NCBI RefSeq assembly: GCF_017161445.1 | Contig: NZ_CP071060.1 | Span: 4,402,001 to 4,466,000, forward strand | DNA: 64,000 bases | From: Niveibacterium microcysteis | Lineage (GTDB): Bacteria; Pseudomonadota; Gammaproteobacteria; Burkholderiales; Rhodocyclaceae | Reading direction: 5' to 3' | In this document: one piece after another, positions 53,074 through 63,006 of the stretch | Position numbering within the stretch: the first letter of the stretch is position 1 | How the letters are laid out: each line of letters starts with the position of its first letter | The notes under the pieces: model-generated | Seen by the model: the letters and a program-made list of their open reading frames with translations, nothing else | The model's database searches: none | Told to the model about the DNA's origin: nothing | Program-made: the position numbers and the translations under genes

Positions 53074-54114
53074 ATGATTCGCTATCCCTCCCCCTTGCGC
53101 GCCGGCGCGCGTGTCGCGGTGACCGCCCCCTCGTCCGGCGTTGGTGCTGACTGCCATCGCCGGCTTGATCTCGCGCTCGCCTGGTTGCGGCAGCAGGGCC
53201 TCGTGCCGGTCGAAGGCCACTGCCTGCGCACCCAGCACAAGCAGGCGAGTGCGCCTGCACCACATCGCGCCGCCGAGCTGATGCATTGCCTGCTCGCGAC
53301 GGAGATTGCCGCCGTGATGCCGCCCTGGGGCGGCGAGCTCGCGATCGAAGTGCTGCCCCGCCTCGATTGGGCGGTGCTCGATGCCGCAGCGCCAACCTGG
53401 CTGCTTGGCTACTCCGATACATCGACCCTGCTGATGGCCCTGACCCTCAGGCTGCGTTGGGCTACCGCACACGGTGCCTGCCTGATGGATCTGGTGCCGG
53501 GCCAGCATGATCCGCTGATCGGCGGCTTGCTGCCGGCGCTGGCCACCGCGCCGGGCGGGCGCTTCACGCAACGCAGCTCCACTGCGTGGCAAGCCGACTG
53601 GGGTGACTACACGATCCACCCGGAGCGTGTATTCGCACCGCAGATCCCCACCCGGCTCGCGCTGCTGGATGTAAACCCCGGCCGTGCGGTGCGTTTTTCC
53701 GGGCGCCTGATCGGCGGTTGCCTGGACACCGTCCGCAACCTTGCCGGTAGCCCCTGCGGCGATGTACCGCGTTTCGTGCGGGATGCCGGCGATGCCGGCG
53801 CAATCCTGTATTTCGAGAACTGCAACCTGCGCCCGAGCGAGTTTCTGTGCGTGCTGCAAGGGCTTAAGCTCGCCGGCTGGTTCGACGGGCTTGCGGGCGT
53901 GCTGGTGGGCCGCAGCAGCGCCGGCGACGTACGCACCGCGGAATGGCTGAACCAGCGCGAAGCACTGGTTGCCGGGCTGGCGGATCTGCCTTGCCCGGTG
54001 ATCATCGGCTGCGACATCGGCCACATGCCGCCGCAGTGGCTGCTGGTGAACGGCGCGCTGGCCGAAGTGCGCTACGCCGAGGGCGCCGCGGAGATCGAGC
54101 AACGCTTCGTCTAG
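53074..54114 (+). CDS. LD-carboxypeptidase (S66 family, murein recycling)
   Basis: 346 residues from the ATG at 53074 (a GTG at 53065 is also in frame). The oxyanion and nucleophile region reads MPPWGGELAIEVLPRLDW then LLGYSDTSTLL (serine nucleophile in GYSD, about residues 107-110); the family's acidic and C-terminal histidine parts are in VLYFENCN-type and CDIGHMPPQW segments. It should cut D-alanine from the tetrapeptide of recycled muropeptides, although relatives act on microcin C7. Cytosolic; no signal peptide. Confidence 0.88.
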   Translation: MIRYPSPLRAGARVAVTAPSSGVGADCHRRLDLALAWLRQQGLVPVEGHCLRTQHKQASAPAPHRAAELMHCLLATEIAAVMPPWGGELAIEVLPRLDWAVLDAAAPTWLLGYSDTSTLLMALTLRLRWATAHGACLMDLVPGQHDPLIGGLLPALATAPGGRFTQRSSTAWQADWGDYTIHPERVFAPQIPTRLALLDVNPGRAVRFSGRLIGGCLDTVRNLAGSPCGDVPRFVRDAGDAGAILYFENCNLRPSEFLCVLQGLKLAGWFDGLAGVLVGRSSAGDVRTAEWLNQREALVAGLADLPCPVIIGCDIGHMPPQWLLVNGALAEVRYAEGAAEIEQRFV

Positions 54115-54166
54115 GCGCCGCCACCGTCAGTGATTGCAGCGCGGCCGCGGATTCTGCCGCCGAGGA

Positions 54167-54781
54167 TCAGTTCGCTTTCTTGCAGACCATCTCCGGCGCC
54201 TCGTAGCCCCAGACCACGCGCACCTCGCCCTGATGCTCGGCGAGCGTTTCATTGCGTCCCTGGTAGCGGGTGCCACTGCCGCTGACTTGCTGGAACATCA
54301 GTGAGCTGCTGTCACCGCGCTCTGCGATCAGCGTCGACGGTTCGGTCTTGAAGTAGGTCACGACCAGCTCGTTGGCGGGGTTCCCGTCACAGGCGAAGCG
54401 CAGCGGCCCGATGCTGTCGACCAGGCGGTAGCGCGCCTGCAGTTCGGCGATGCGCCGCTGATACTCGTTCTCCACACAGGCATGCGCGTTGTCGCTCTTC
54501 CAGCAGTCGTCGCGCCCCTTCACCCAGCCGCGTTGCTCAGCCTTGAGGGTGTTCGGCTTCTGGTTCTTGGCCTTGGCCGCGGCGGCGGCATAGACCGAAG
54601 CCAGCTTTCGATCCAGCGCGGACAAGGCTGCGTCTGCGCACACCATGGCTTCGATACTGCCCGCCTTGACGTTCGTGCACGAGAACGACGGCCCCTGCGC
54701 CGCCGTAGCGTTGCCCGCTGCAACAAGACCCAGCAACGCCAGACATGCGCCGAGATGAACCTTTCCGTGTTTCGAAGACAT
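54167..54781 (-). CDS. LprI-MliC fusion, putative lysozyme inhibitor
   Basis: 204 residues. A signal peptide ends at TAA (about residue 27). The first half (about 30-115) carries the LprI/DUF1311 pattern: FSCTNVKAGSIEAMVCADAALSALDRKL and a QRGWVKGRDDCW block with paired cysteines. The second half (about 125-200) matches MliC/PliC C-type lysozyme inhibitors: FACDGNPANELVVTYFK and a terminal EMVCK. It should defend the periplasm against lysozyme. Both domains in one polypeptide is not rare but is worth noting. Confidence 0.82.
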   Translation of the reverse strand: MSSKHGKVHLGACLALLGLVAAGNATAAQGPSFSCTNVKAGSIEAMVCADAALSALDRKLASVYAAAAAKAKNQKPNTLKAEQRGWVKGRDDCWKSDNAHACVENEYQRRIAELQARYRLVDSIGPLRFACDGNPANELVVTYFKTEPSTLIAERGDSSSLMFQQVSGSGTRYQGRNETLAEHQGEVRVVWGYEAPEMVCKKAN

Positions 54782-55045
54782 CGTTGACTCCTTTCACAAG
54801 GCGGGCACCGTCGCCCGCTCTGAATTTGGTGACGAGCGCTGCATGCTGTCACGATGCGGCTGGCGAACCAGCCCCTTCGGGGCCATCGGTTTTGCGTTGC
54901 GCGCCATCGCGAGCGCGGTCGGCGCGTCTTCGCGTTGAAGCTGGATTGTCGGATCAAAAGCCCGCGCGGGCCACCTTCACTTTGCTGGCGAGTGCAGCGC
55001 AGAATGCGGCCAATCGCTTATCGCCAACCCAGGGAGCGCCGCATC

Positions 55046-55447
55046 ATGGCCGTACGCATCGTCAGACTCGGCAGCCCACGCGGCACCAACGAAGGCATCC
55101 GCATCGGCACCGTGCGTCGCCCGCCACGCGGCGTGCCGAAAACTGAATTCGCGTCGCAGAACTGGTACGACGTGTGGTTCCCCAATCTGGCACCCAGCGT
55201 CGAAACCATGAAGCTCGGCCAACAAGCCTCGACGCCGGCCGAATGGGCGGCCTTCATCAAGAAGTATCGCGCCGAAATGACTGCGCCCGAAGCGAGCCAC
55301 GCGCTCGCCCTGCTCGCCGCGCTCTCGCGCCAGAGCGACTTCTCGGTCGGCTGTTATTGCGAGGACGAAGCCCACTGCCATCGCTCGGTGCTGCGCGAAC
55401 TGCTGGCCGAAAAGGGGGCGCTGCTGGCGGACGCGCCTGACGGTTGA
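55046..55447 (+). CDS. DUF488 family protein
   Basis: 133 residues after an AGGGAG site. IRLGSPRGTNEGIRIGTVRR at the start and YDVWFPNLAPS, then the conserved cysteine region GCYCEDEAHCHRSVLREL near the C-terminus are DUF488/COG3189 signatures. Cysteines and histidine in this block may bind a metal or act in a redox reaction. Function unknown. It stands alone between two plus-strand signalling or enzyme genes. Confidence 0.85.
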   Translation: MAVRIVRLGSPRGTNEGIRIGTVRRPPRGVPKTEFASQNWYDVWFPNLAPSVETMKLGQQASTPAEWAAFIKKYRAEMTAPEASHALALLAALSRQSDFSVGCYCEDEAHCHRSVLRELLAEKGALLADAPDG

Positions 55448-55539
55448 GCCGCGGGCGCCGGCACCCCACGCCGCGCAGCCCCGGCGCCTTTCTTGATGCA
55501 CGACGCATTGCGCAAAACCGGGTTTGCTAGATTGGAGAC

Positions 55540-58476
55540 ATGTCGGATCAACACCGATCGCCCCGCAGCCTGCTCTTCGTGCCGTGGATCATTCTTGTCC
55601 TCGGGCTGGCGCTGACTTATGCGCTGCAGCACAACGCCAGGGAAGCGAGCCGGCATGAGCTGCACGATGAGTTCGAATTGCGCGCCGCAGGCATCGTCGA
55701 CGATATCCAGCGACGCATGCGCACCTACGAGCAGGTGCTGGAAGGCGCCAGCGGTTTGTTTGCCGTATCACCGCAGGTCGAACGCGAGCAGTTCATCACC
55801 TACGTCCGCGCGCTGAAGCCCGAAGGCAAGTATCCGGGCATCCAGGGCGTCGGCTTTGCGCAACTGATTGCGCCGCAGGACAAAGCGCGGCATGTCGCGG
55901 CGATGCGCGCATCGGGCATTGCGGACTACGACATCCGACCCGCCGGCGAGCGCGAGCGCTACACCGCCATCGTCTATCTGGAGCCCGCGAACTGGCGCAA
56001 CCAGCGCGCGATCGGCTACGACATGTACGCAGAGCCGGTGCGCCGGACCGCCATGGCCGCCGCACGAGACGAGGAACGCACGCGGATCTCCGGCCGCGTC
56101 ACGCTGGTGCAGGAAACCAAGGATCAGGTGCAGCCAGGCTTCCTGATGTACCTGCCGGTCTATCGCCCGAATGCCCCGCACCAGACGCTCGACGAGCGCC
56201 GCGCGAATCACCTTGGCTGGGTCTACGCGCCGTTCCGCATGTACGACCTGATGGCTGGCATTCTCGGCGCCGAGCAGGGCGAAGTCAGCAAGCTGCTGGA
56301 TCTCGAAATCTATGACGGCGATCGCGTCGACGCCCCCGCGCTGATGTACGACTCGGACCATCACGCCGCTTCGGTGGCTGCACCACTCTTTCGCTCGACG
56401 AAGACGATCCCGCTATTCGGTCAGCCCTGGACAATACAGGTCAGTTCGCTGCCCGCCTTTGAGGCCCGGCTGGCGAGCGAGGCCGCCAACATCCTTGCGA
56501 TTGCGGGCACCTGCGGCAGCACACTGCTGGCCCTCGTCGTGTGGTTGCTGGCAACCGGGCGCGTGCGCGCACTGACCCTTGCCGGCAACATGACCGACGA
56601 ACTGCGCGCGAGCAACCTTGCACAGATCCGGCTCAACCGTGCGTTGCGCCTGCTGAGCGATTGCAACACGACGCTGGTGCACGCCGACGACGAGTACAAG
56701 CTGCTGGCCGAGGTCTGCCGCCTGTGTGTCGATCGCGGCGGCTATCTGATGGCCTGGGTCGGCTATGCCGAGCATGACGACGCGAAGAGCGTGCGACCGA
56801 TCGCACAGTCCGGCTACGAAGACGGCTACCTCGACGGCGTGAACATCAGTTGGGCGGACAACGAGCGCGGCCGCGGGCCGACCGGCACCGCGATCCGCTC
56901 CGGCAAGACCTGCGTCAATCAGGACGTGCTCACAAATCCCGGTCTTGCGCCCTGGCGCGAAGCCGCGATCCAGCGCGGCTACCGCTCCAGCATCGCCCTG
57001 CCACTGATCGGCAACACGCACCTGCTTGGCGCGCTGACGATCTACTCCCGCGAGCGAGACGCCTTCGACAAGGAAGAGGTATCGCTGCTGGAAGAGCTCG
57101 CCACCGATCTTGCGTACGGCATCGTGACACTGCGCACCCGCGCAGATCACGCCGCAGCCAAAGAGCAGGTCGAATTCCTCGCGAACTTCGATCCGCTGAC
57201 CCAGCTGCCCAATCGCATGCTGCTGCGCGATCGCTTCGAGCAGGCCGCGCAGCTCGCCGAGCGGGACGGCACGGCGCTCGCGATGCTGTACCTCGATCTC
57301 GATCACTTCCAGCAGATCAACGACAGCCTCGGCCATGAGGCCGGCGACAAGGTGCTCGGTGTGGCCGTCGAGCGTCTGCGGCATTGCGTGCCCGCTGCGG
57401 CAACGATCAGCCGGTTGGGCGGCGACGAATTCGTGATTCTCTTGCCGACGCTGCATGACGCCACCGATGTCGGCACCCTCGCGAATGCGATCCACGACAT
57501 GTTCGCCGAGCCGGTAACGATCGACGGCAACCCGCTGACCGTCAGCTTCTCGATCGGCGTGAGCCTGTACCCGAATGACGGGCAGGACTTCGACACGCTG
57601 CTCAAGCGCGCCGACACCGCGGTCGACAGCGCGAAGGAAGCCGGGCGCAACACCTACCGCTTCTTCAAGCGCGACATGAACCCGGATCTGCTGGCACAGA
57701 TGCGCATCACCGGCGCACTCCCGGGCGCCTTGAAGAACCGCGAGTTCCTGCTGCACTACCAGCCGCAGGTCGATCTCCACAGCGGGCGCATTGTCGGCGT
57801 CGAGGCGCTGGTGCGCTGGCAGCACCCGGTCGACGGCTTGATCGCGCCGGGCCGCTTCATCCCGCTCGCCGAACGCAGCGGCTACATCGTGCAGCTTGGC
57901 GAATGGATCCTGCGCGAAGCCTGCCGGCAGGCCAATGCGTGGCGGGCCCGGCATGAACATGCGCCAATCGTCGCGGTGAATTTCTCGGCGCTGCAGTTCA
58001 GCCGCGGCAGCGTGGTCGACTGCGTGACCGGCGCCCTGGCGGAGTCCGGCCTGCCGGCGGGGTTCCTTGAGGTGGAACTCACCGAGTCCCTGCTGCTGCA
58101 GGATCTGGAAGCCACGATGACGACCCTGCATGTGCTCAAGGGGCTTGGCGTGAAGCTCTCGATCGACGACTTCGGCACCGGCTACTCGAGCCTTGCCTAT
58201 CTGAAGCAGCTGGCGGTGGACAAGCTGAAGATCGATCAGTCCTTCGTGCGCGACATGCTCAGCGGCGCCGACGGCGAGTCGATCGTGAAGGCCATGATCC
58301 AGCTCGGCCACGCGCTCGATCTCGAAGTGATTGCCGAAGGCGTCGAGACCAGCGCACAGCTTGGCTTCCTGCGCGCGGCCGGCTGCGATCAGGCGCAGGG
58401 CTACCTGTTCGGCCGCCCCGAGCCCGCCGCGGCACTCGACGCGCTGCTCACGCGCGGGGTCGTGCCGCTGCCGTAG
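55540..58476 (+). CDS. CHASE-GAF-GGDEF-EAL c-di-GMP turnover protein
   Basis: 978 residues. Membrane helices near 12-30 and 312-335 flank a periplasmic CHASE domain (about 65-305). A GAF domain (about 370-525) is followed by GGDEF (about 540-705, intact GGDEF at about 627, no clear RxxD I-site) and EAL (about 715-970, EAL at about 755 and [10 protein letters not shown] near 876). Both active sites look complete, so it could make or break c-di-GMP depending on its sensory state. No neighbouring gene is coupled. Confidence 0.95.
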   Translation: MSDQHRSPRSLLFVPWIILVLGLALTYALQHNAREASRHELHDEFELRAAGIVDDIQRRMRTYEQVLEGASGLFAVSPQVEREQFITYVRALKPEGKYPGIQGVGFAQLIAPQDKARHVAAMRASGIADYDIRPAGERERYTAIVYLEPANWRNQRAIGYDMYAEPVRRTAMAAARDEERTRISGRVTLVQETKDQVQPGFLMYLPVYRPNAPHQTLDERRANHLGWVYAPFRMYDLMAGILGAEQGEVSKLLDLEIYDGDRVDAPALMYDSDHHAASVAAPLFRSTKTIPLFGQPWTIQVSSLPAFEARLASEAANILAIAGTCGSTLLALVVWLLATGRVRALTLAGNMTDELRASNLAQIRLNRALRLLSDCNTTLVHADDEYKLLAEVCRLCVDRGGYLMAWVGYAEHDDAKSVRPIAQSGYEDGYLDGVNISWADNERGRGPTGTAIRSGKTCVNQDVLTNPGLAPWREAAIQRGYRSSIALPLIGNTHLLGALTIYSRERDAFDKEEVSLLEELATDLAYGIVTLRTRADHAAAKEQVEFLANFDPLTQLPNRMLLRDRFEQAAQLAERDGTALAMLYLDLDHFQQINDSLGHEAGDKVLGVAVERLRHCVPAAATISRLGGDEFVILLPTLHDATDVGTLANAIHDMFAEPVTIDGNPLTVSFSIGVSLYPNDGQDFDTLLKRADTAVDSAKEAGRNTYRFFKRDMNPDLLAQMRITGALPGALKNREFLLHYQPQVDLHSGRIVGVEALVRWQHPVDGLIAPGRFIPLAERSGYIVQLGEWILREACRQANAWRARHEHAPIVAVNFSALQFSRGSVVDCVTGALAESGLPAGFLEVELTESLLLQDLEATMTTLHVLKGLGVKLSIDDFGTGYSSLAYLKQLAVDKLKIDQSFVRDMLSGADGESIVKAMIQLGHALDLEVIAEGVETSAQLGFLRAAGCDQAQGYLFGRPEPAAALDALLTRGVVPLP

Positions 58477-58485
58477 CGGGCAAGC

Positions 58486-59919
58486 TCAGCGCGGCGCGCG
58501 ATATGCGGTGCGCACCGGCACCTTGACCCATTCGCCACCCTTGAACTGAACGCTCTCGGTCACGCCGTTCATGGCGGCGAGCACGGCGGCCGCCACCGAG
58601 CCCCCCGCCCGCTTCGACACCGCGGGCAGGGTTTCGCCGCTGCGTGCGCCCAGCACGCGCAGGCGCAGCTCCGAGATCGACGCGCGCTCGTTGTCGCTCA
58701 GCGGCCGCAGGCTGTCTGCAATGCTGCGCACCAGGGCACGCTGGCTATCGGGCGCGAGGCCGATCATCTGATAGATCTTGTGATCCATCACCAGCCACAG
58801 GAAGTACAGGTGCACCGGCTCCTTGCCGCTTTTGTCGGTGAGGTAGAGCGCCTGCGCCGGCAAGCCGCCCGCTGTTTTGCCCTCGATCTGCTGCGGCGTG
58901 CTGCGGTACTTGCGTGCCAGCTTCTCGGAAAACGCCTTCGCGATCTTCGGCAGATCTTCGGCCGTGCCGTCGCCGGCGAGGCCGAACGCGGCGATGCCAT
59001 CCTTCGTCGGCGCCATCGCGTTCACCGTCTTGCGCGTGTTCTCGACCAGCCAGCCCTTCGGAAACACCAGCCGGAAGCCCAGCGCCGGATGCACGAAGGT
59101 TTGGTCATGCACAAGCCCTTCGGTCGGGTCCGGGCCGATCAGCAGACCATCGAGCTTCTTCATGAAAGCCGCTTCATCGGCCGCCACATGAGGCGCCGCG
59201 GTGGGCGTCAGTTTCGCCGCATTGCGGCTCAGCGTGGCCACGCGCTCCGGTGTCGAGGGATGGCTGTCGAAGAAGGTCGGCGCGCGCTTCTCTTCCGTCA
59301 TCGTTTCGATGAAGTGCTCCATGCGGTCGAGAATGGATGCGATGGCCTGCGGGTCGTAGCCGGCAGCAGCGGCGAGCGGCTGGCCGAGCGCATCGGCTTC
59401 GCGCTCCTGGTCGCGGCTGTATCCGGCGGCAACCGCTTCGAAAGGCTTGCCGGCCAGCGTAGCAAGGTCATCGCTGATGATGCCGCCGACCAGCTCGCCC
59501 GGCAGCGCGAGCAGACCGAGCCGCCGCTCCTTCTTCATCTGCCGCACCGAATGGCGACGCTCGACATGCTGGATCTCATGCCCGAGCACACCAGCAAGTT
59601 CATCCTCCGAGCGCAGCAGCGACAGCAAACCGCGCGACACATAGATGTAGCCACCGGGCACCGCAAACGCGTTCGGCTCCACCTGATCCACCACGGCGAA
59701 TCGGTAGTTGAACTGGCGATTCGGCAGCGCCGCAGCAACACGCTGGCCCACGCTATCGACGTAAGCGGTCAGCGCGGGGTCGTCGACCAGCCCCATGTCG
59801 TTCGCGACCGACTGGGCCGCCTGCTGCCCCATCTGCCGATCAACCTCGGTGCTGGGCATTCCGACACAGGCGGTCACCACGACCGCCGAACACATTGCAG
59901 CGAACAGTTTCTTTTGCAT
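58486..59919 (-). CDS. M48-family metalloprotease lipoprotein (BepA/YfgC-like)
   Basis: 477 residues from the ATG at 59919. The signal ends in the lipobox VVTAC (about residues 14-18). The zinc site is HEIQH (H114-H118) with a third ligand in READALG downstream. C-terminal to the protease domain, a long segment (about 260-420) and a short terminal domain beginning LRVLGARSGETLPAV (a LysM-like turn) follow. Family members such as BepA/YfgC degrade misfolded outer-membrane proteins. It is convergent with the CHASE gene. Confidence 0.88.
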   Translation of the reverse strand: MQKKLFAAMCSAVVVTACVGMPSTEVDRQMGQQAAQSVANDMGLVDDPALTAYVDSVGQRVAAALPNRQFNYRFAVVDQVEPNAFAVPGGYIYVSRGLLSLLRSEDELAGVLGHEIQHVERRHSVRQMKKERRLGLLALPGELVGGIISDDLATLAGKPFEAVAAGYSRDQEREADALGQPLAAAAGYDPQAIASILDRMEHFIETMTEEKRAPTFFDSHPSTPERVATLSRNAAKLTPTAAPHVAADEAAFMKKLDGLLIGPDPTEGLVHDQTFVHPALGFRLVFPKGWLVENTRKTVNAMAPTKDGIAAFGLAGDGTAEDLPKIAKAFSEKLARKYRSTPQQIEGKTAGGLPAQALYLTDKSGKEPVHLYFLWLVMDHKIYQMIGLAPDSQRALVRSIADSLRPLSDNERASISELRLRVLGARSGETLPAVSKRAGGSVAAAVLAAMNGVTESVQFKGGEWVKVPVRTAYRAPR

Positions 59920-60079
59920 GGCGCCTTCCGTGCGCGTAGTCACTCTGGCCGCGATCCGATGTGCCGCTTGGCACGCGGACTTGCGAGCTCACTCGAAGAC
60001 GTGAGTTTAACGAGCGCCACGGCCGATGACACGATCAGGCGTACCGGGAGCCCGACACACCGATCGCCAACAGACCCAC

Positions 60080-60643
60080 TCATCCAGCTTGGCCCGACAC
60101 GGCATCGTGTGCGCACACACCTGACGGGCAGCCGCCGGCCACCCCGGCGGACGCAGTGACGCCGAGCGTGTGCGGCGCTTCCAGCAAGGCACCGATCAGC
60201 GCGCCAACCTGCAGATCGTCGGCATGGCCAAACAGGGTCGAACGAAGCCGCCCGGCGCGATCGATGATGATCAGGCTCGGTGTGCCGCGCAGCCCGTAGG
60301 CCTGCATCGTGAGCGGGATCGGCGAATCGGCGGCGGGCTGATCCACTGCGATCGGAAATTCCAACCGGTATTCGTGGATGAAGGCCGCCAGCGCGGCCTC
60401 GGTCATCACCGCATGGTGCTCGAACACGCTATGCAGGCCGATCACGCTGACGGCTCGCGTACGGAAGCTCTGGGCAATACGCTGGGCTTGCGGCAAGCCG
60501 TGTGCGACACAGCCCGGGCACAGCATTTGAAAGGCGTGCAATACGACAACCCGGCCGCGCAACGATTCGAGCGTAAGCGGCGACGCCACGTTGAACCAGC
60601 GGCTGACGTGCAGGGGTGCTGCCAGGGTAAGGGGTGCATTCAT
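60080..60643 (-). CDS. Thioredoxin/peroxiredoxin-like protein, redox operon gene 3
   Basis: 187 residues from the ATG at 60643. The core is a thioredoxin-like fold with CPGC (about residues 42-45) and the AHGLPQAQRIAQSF helix behind it, plus a YGLRGTPSLIIIDRAGRLR strand with cis-proline. The CxxC and TlpA-like order point to a disulfide reductase or peroxiredoxin-like enzyme. A C-terminal tail carries C-P-S-G-V-C-A. No signal peptide is evident. It is the third gene after the protoglobin and AhpD-like genes. Confidence 0.82.
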   Translation of the reverse strand: MNAPLTLAAPLHVSRWFNVASPLTLESLRGRVVVLHAFQMLCPGCVAHGLPQAQRIAQSFRTRAVSVIGLHSVFEHHAVMTEAALAAFIHEYRLEFPIAVDQPAADSPIPLTMQAYGLRGTPSLIIIDRAGRLRSTLFGHADDLQVGALIGALLEAPHTLGVTASAGVAGGCPSGVCAHDAVSGQAG

Positions 60644-60697
60644 GGTGTGCTCCATGCAGGCGGACGGCGGCATGCATCTGCGCCGCCCGCCCACCGA

Positions 60698-61243
60698 TCA
60701 GGCGGCGTGACGCAGGCGCACCGGTGCAAAATCCAGCGGCACGGCGAACGCCAGGTTCACGTAGTTGGTGAAGAGGTTCAGCGCGACATGGGCGAGGATC
60801 TCGACGATGCGCTCGTCATCGAAGCCCGCCTCACGCAACGCCGCTAAGTCGGCCGCATCGGCGCGGCCACGCGCATCGACCAGCTTCAATGCAAAGCGCA
60901 AAGCCGCAGCGGTGCGTGGATCGTCCGACTCGCCGGACTGCGCCGCACGCATGGCGTCCGCGCTCAGGCCGGCGCGGCGCCCAAGTGCCGTGTGGGCCGC
61001 GAGGCAGTAGTCGCAGCCATTGCGGTCGGCCACCGCGACGGCGATCTGCTCACCCAGGCGCGCGCCGACCACGCCAACTCCCAGCGCAGCGAAGGCACCC
61101 CACATGCTCTGCAAGGCCGCTGGCGCGTTGGCCACGGCACGAAACATGTTGGGCGTGCTGCCGAAGGCCTGCGTGATGGAATCGAGCAGCGCCTTGCTGG
61201 CGGGTGCGGCGGCGGCCGGATCTACGAGGGGAATGCGGGACAT
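60698..61243 (-). CDS. AhpD-like carboxymuconolactone decarboxylase family protein
   Basis: 181 residues from the ATG at 61243. The all-helical fold carries the AhpD-type redox motif CDYCLAAHT (about residues 78-86), with both cysteines and the following histidine present. Such proteins act as reductants of peroxidases or in alkyl-peroxide defence. It lies between the protoglobin-like and thioredoxin-like genes, 55 bases from each, consistent with one transcript. Confidence 0.85.
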   Translation of the reverse strand: MSRIPLVDPAAAAPASKALLDSITQAFGSTPNMFRAVANAPAALQSMWGAFAALGVGVVGARLGEQIAVAVADRNGCDYCLAAHTALGRRAGLSADAMRAAQSGESDDPRTAAALRFALKLVDARGRADAADLAALREAGFDDERIVEILAHVALNLFTNYVNLAFAVPLDFAPVRLRHAA

Positions 61244-61298
61244 GTCTTGCTCCTTGCGGGGTGAGGTCGGGTCGGAAAACGCAGCGCAACGTTGGCGC

Positions 61299-61952
61299 TC
61301 AGAACTGCCCATCGCGCACATAGGGGTGGCTCCAGAGAATGGTTTGCAGCAGCACCGCCTTGACCCAGGCGGCGTGCATCCGCTCGACCTCGCTCGGCGA
61401 AGCGCCCTTGCTGGCCAGGAACGGTTTCAAGGTGGTGGTGACCGGAATCGTCAGCGCGGAGAGGTAGCGGAAGTCGATTTGCGCAACGCTCCTGGCGCTA
61501 TCCGTGCGGTTCTTCTTCAGCCGCGAATGACGCAGGCCGATTTCGTACTGGTAATCGAGCCAGCGCTGGTCATAGTTCGCGTCCGCGGTGTCGAGAATCC
61601 ACTGGCCGAAGCGCTTCCGCACCGCGGCCAGATAGGCAGCGTCCGGCTTGCCGGCGGCGTCGCTGAAGTAGCGAAGCAGCTCCGGTGTGCTGGCGACGAA
61701 GCCGTACCAGACGTCAAGAATCGCGTCGACCTGATCGGCCAGGATCGGCTTGCTCTGGCGAAGCGCCAGCGCGTCGTCGTCCGAAAACAGCATCACCTTC
61801 TTCAAGGCCGCCAGGTCCGCCTCGGAATACGGCGCCCGGGCGACTTGGGGCTGGCCAAGGCTGTAACCCGGAATCGTCGGCTCGGGCGCCGACCAGGCCG
61901 GTGACTGCAGCAACAACATGGCGGCCAGGCAGGCCAGTGTGGTGTGTTTCAT
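61299..61952 (-). CDS. Exported protoglobin-like haem protein, redox operon gene 1
   Basis: 217 residues from the ATG at 61952. A signal peptide (about 1-21, ending WSA) is followed by a protoglobin-family domain: VDAILDVWYGFVASTPELLRYF, RKRFGQWILDTADANYDQRWLDY, then the proximal-histidine region IGLRHSRLKKN. Protoglobins bind O2, CO and NO and are normally cytosolic; an export signal on this fold is unusual. The gene leads the redox operon and is divergent from an AraC regulator. It may detect or scavenge O2, NO or peroxide in the periplasm; that is inference. Confidence 0.8.
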   Translation of the reverse strand: MKHTTLACLAAMLLLQSPAWSAPEPTIPGYSLGQPQVARAPYSEADLAALKKVMLFSDDDALALRQSKPILADQVDAILDVWYGFVASTPELLRYFSDAAGKPDAAYLAAVRKRFGQWILDTADANYDQRWLDYQYEIGLRHSRLKKNRTDSARSVAQIDFRYLSALTIPVTTTLKPFLASKGASPSEVERMHAAWVKAVLLQTILWSHPYVRDGQF

Positions 61953-62063
61953 AAGCACTCCTTGCGGTGGATGACGGGAAGCTGGCCGGCGCCACAGATA
62001 CCGCGCCAACCAGCACAGCTGCAGTCTCACCGAGCGCGGCGTACGATTGGTATCCTTGCGTTC

Positions 62064-62073
62064 TTGATATCAA
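62064..62073. promoter_or_regulatory. Palindrome between AraC gene and redox operon
   Basis: TTGATATCAA is a perfect 10-base palindrome in the 144-base divergent gap, 24 bases before the AraC start and 112 bases from the protoglobin start. It sits within an AT-rich patch and is a candidate regulatory site for the divergent pair. Confidence 0.45.
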
Positions 62074-62096
62074 CCATTCCGTTCACCGAGATCGCC

Positions 62097-62969
62097 ATGG
62101 AGCAAGGCCTTGATCGTCTGTCTGCGCTGCTGGAGCGATTCAGGGTGCGTGCGCATCTCTTCCACAACGGGCCGCTGTGTGGTGTCAGTCGCTTTGCCGC
62201 CGAACCGGGGCGGGGCTTCCTGCATGTGATGCGAAGCGGGTCGATGGTGGTGACCCATCGGCCACGGTCTGGCGCAGCGCGCCGCATCGAAGTCAGCGAG
62301 CCGAGCCTGCTGTTCTATCCGCGTGCGATGGCGCATGAGTTTCACAATGCGCCCGCAGAGGGTTCGGACTTCACCTGCGCCACGCTTTCGTTCGATGGCG
62401 GTGATGCCCACCCGCTCGCGCGTGCGCTGCCCGCCGTGATCGTCTTGCCGCTCGCGCGGGTTTCCGGGCTGGAGCACACGCTGGCGCTGCTGTTCGGCGA
62501 AACCGAGCGGGTACGCTGCGGGCACCGCCTGCTGGCAGACCGCTTGTTCGAAGTGCTGCTGCTACAAGTGCTGCGTTGGCTGATGGATCACCCCGGCGAG
62601 GGCGGCATATCGCTCGGGTTGGTGGCCGCCCTGGGCGACCCGCGCCTCGCACGGGTGCTGACTGCGATTCACGAGCAACCGGGCGCGGCCTGGGGCCTTG
62701 AGTCGATGGCGGCGTGTGCCGGCATGTCACGCACGGCGTTTGCGCTGTGTTTCCGGAATGTGGTCGGCGAGACGCCGGCGGAGTACCTGGCGCAGTGGCG
62801 ACTTGCGATTGCGCAGGCGGAGCTACGACGCGGTCGCCCGCTGAAGGTCATCGCGAACGAGCTTGGCTACGCAAACGCGAGCGCGTTGTCCCGTCGCTTC
62901 GCGCAATCGCTGGGCTGCTCGCCGCGCGGATGGGCGAAGCAAGCGGTGCCGAACGCCGACCCCGCCTGA
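62097..62969 (+). CDS. AraC-family regulator with cupin-type sensor domain
   Basis: 290 residues from the ATG at 62097. The N-terminal cupin_6-type domain (about 1-180: LLERFRVRAHLFHNGPLCG and LLFYPRAMAHEFHNAP) is followed by the AraC DNA-binding domain with two helix-turn-helix units (WGLESMAACAGMSRTAFAL and IANELGYANASALSRRFAQ). This class typically regulates a divergent oxidoreductase or stress operon, so the protoglobin-AhpD-thioredoxin genes are the prime targets. Confidence 0.9.
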   Translation: MEQGLDRLSALLERFRVRAHLFHNGPLCGVSRFAAEPGRGFLHVMRSGSMVVTHRPRSGAARRIEVSEPSLLFYPRAMAHEFHNAPAEGSDFTCATLSFDGGDAHPLARALPAVIVLPLARVSGLEHTLALLFGETERVRCGHRLLADRLFEVLLLQVLRWLMDHPGEGGISLGLVAALGDPRLARVLTAIHEQPGAAWGLESMAACAGMSRTAFALCFRNVVGETPAEYLAQWRLAIAQAELRRGRPLKVIANELGYANASALSRRFAQSLGCSPRGWAKQAVPNADPA

Positions 62970-63006
62970 GCAAACGACACGCACGCCATCGCAGCGCAAA
63001 AGAAAA

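Noticed and set aside
56413..58311. Long minus-strand open frame opposite the CHASE-GGDEF-EAL gene
   Set aside because: Antisense shadow; the plus strand has intact GGDEF and EAL motifs.
58780..60159. Long plus-strand open frame opposite the M48 protease
   Set aside because: Antisense to a gene with HEIQH zinc site and lipobox; no coding features of its own.
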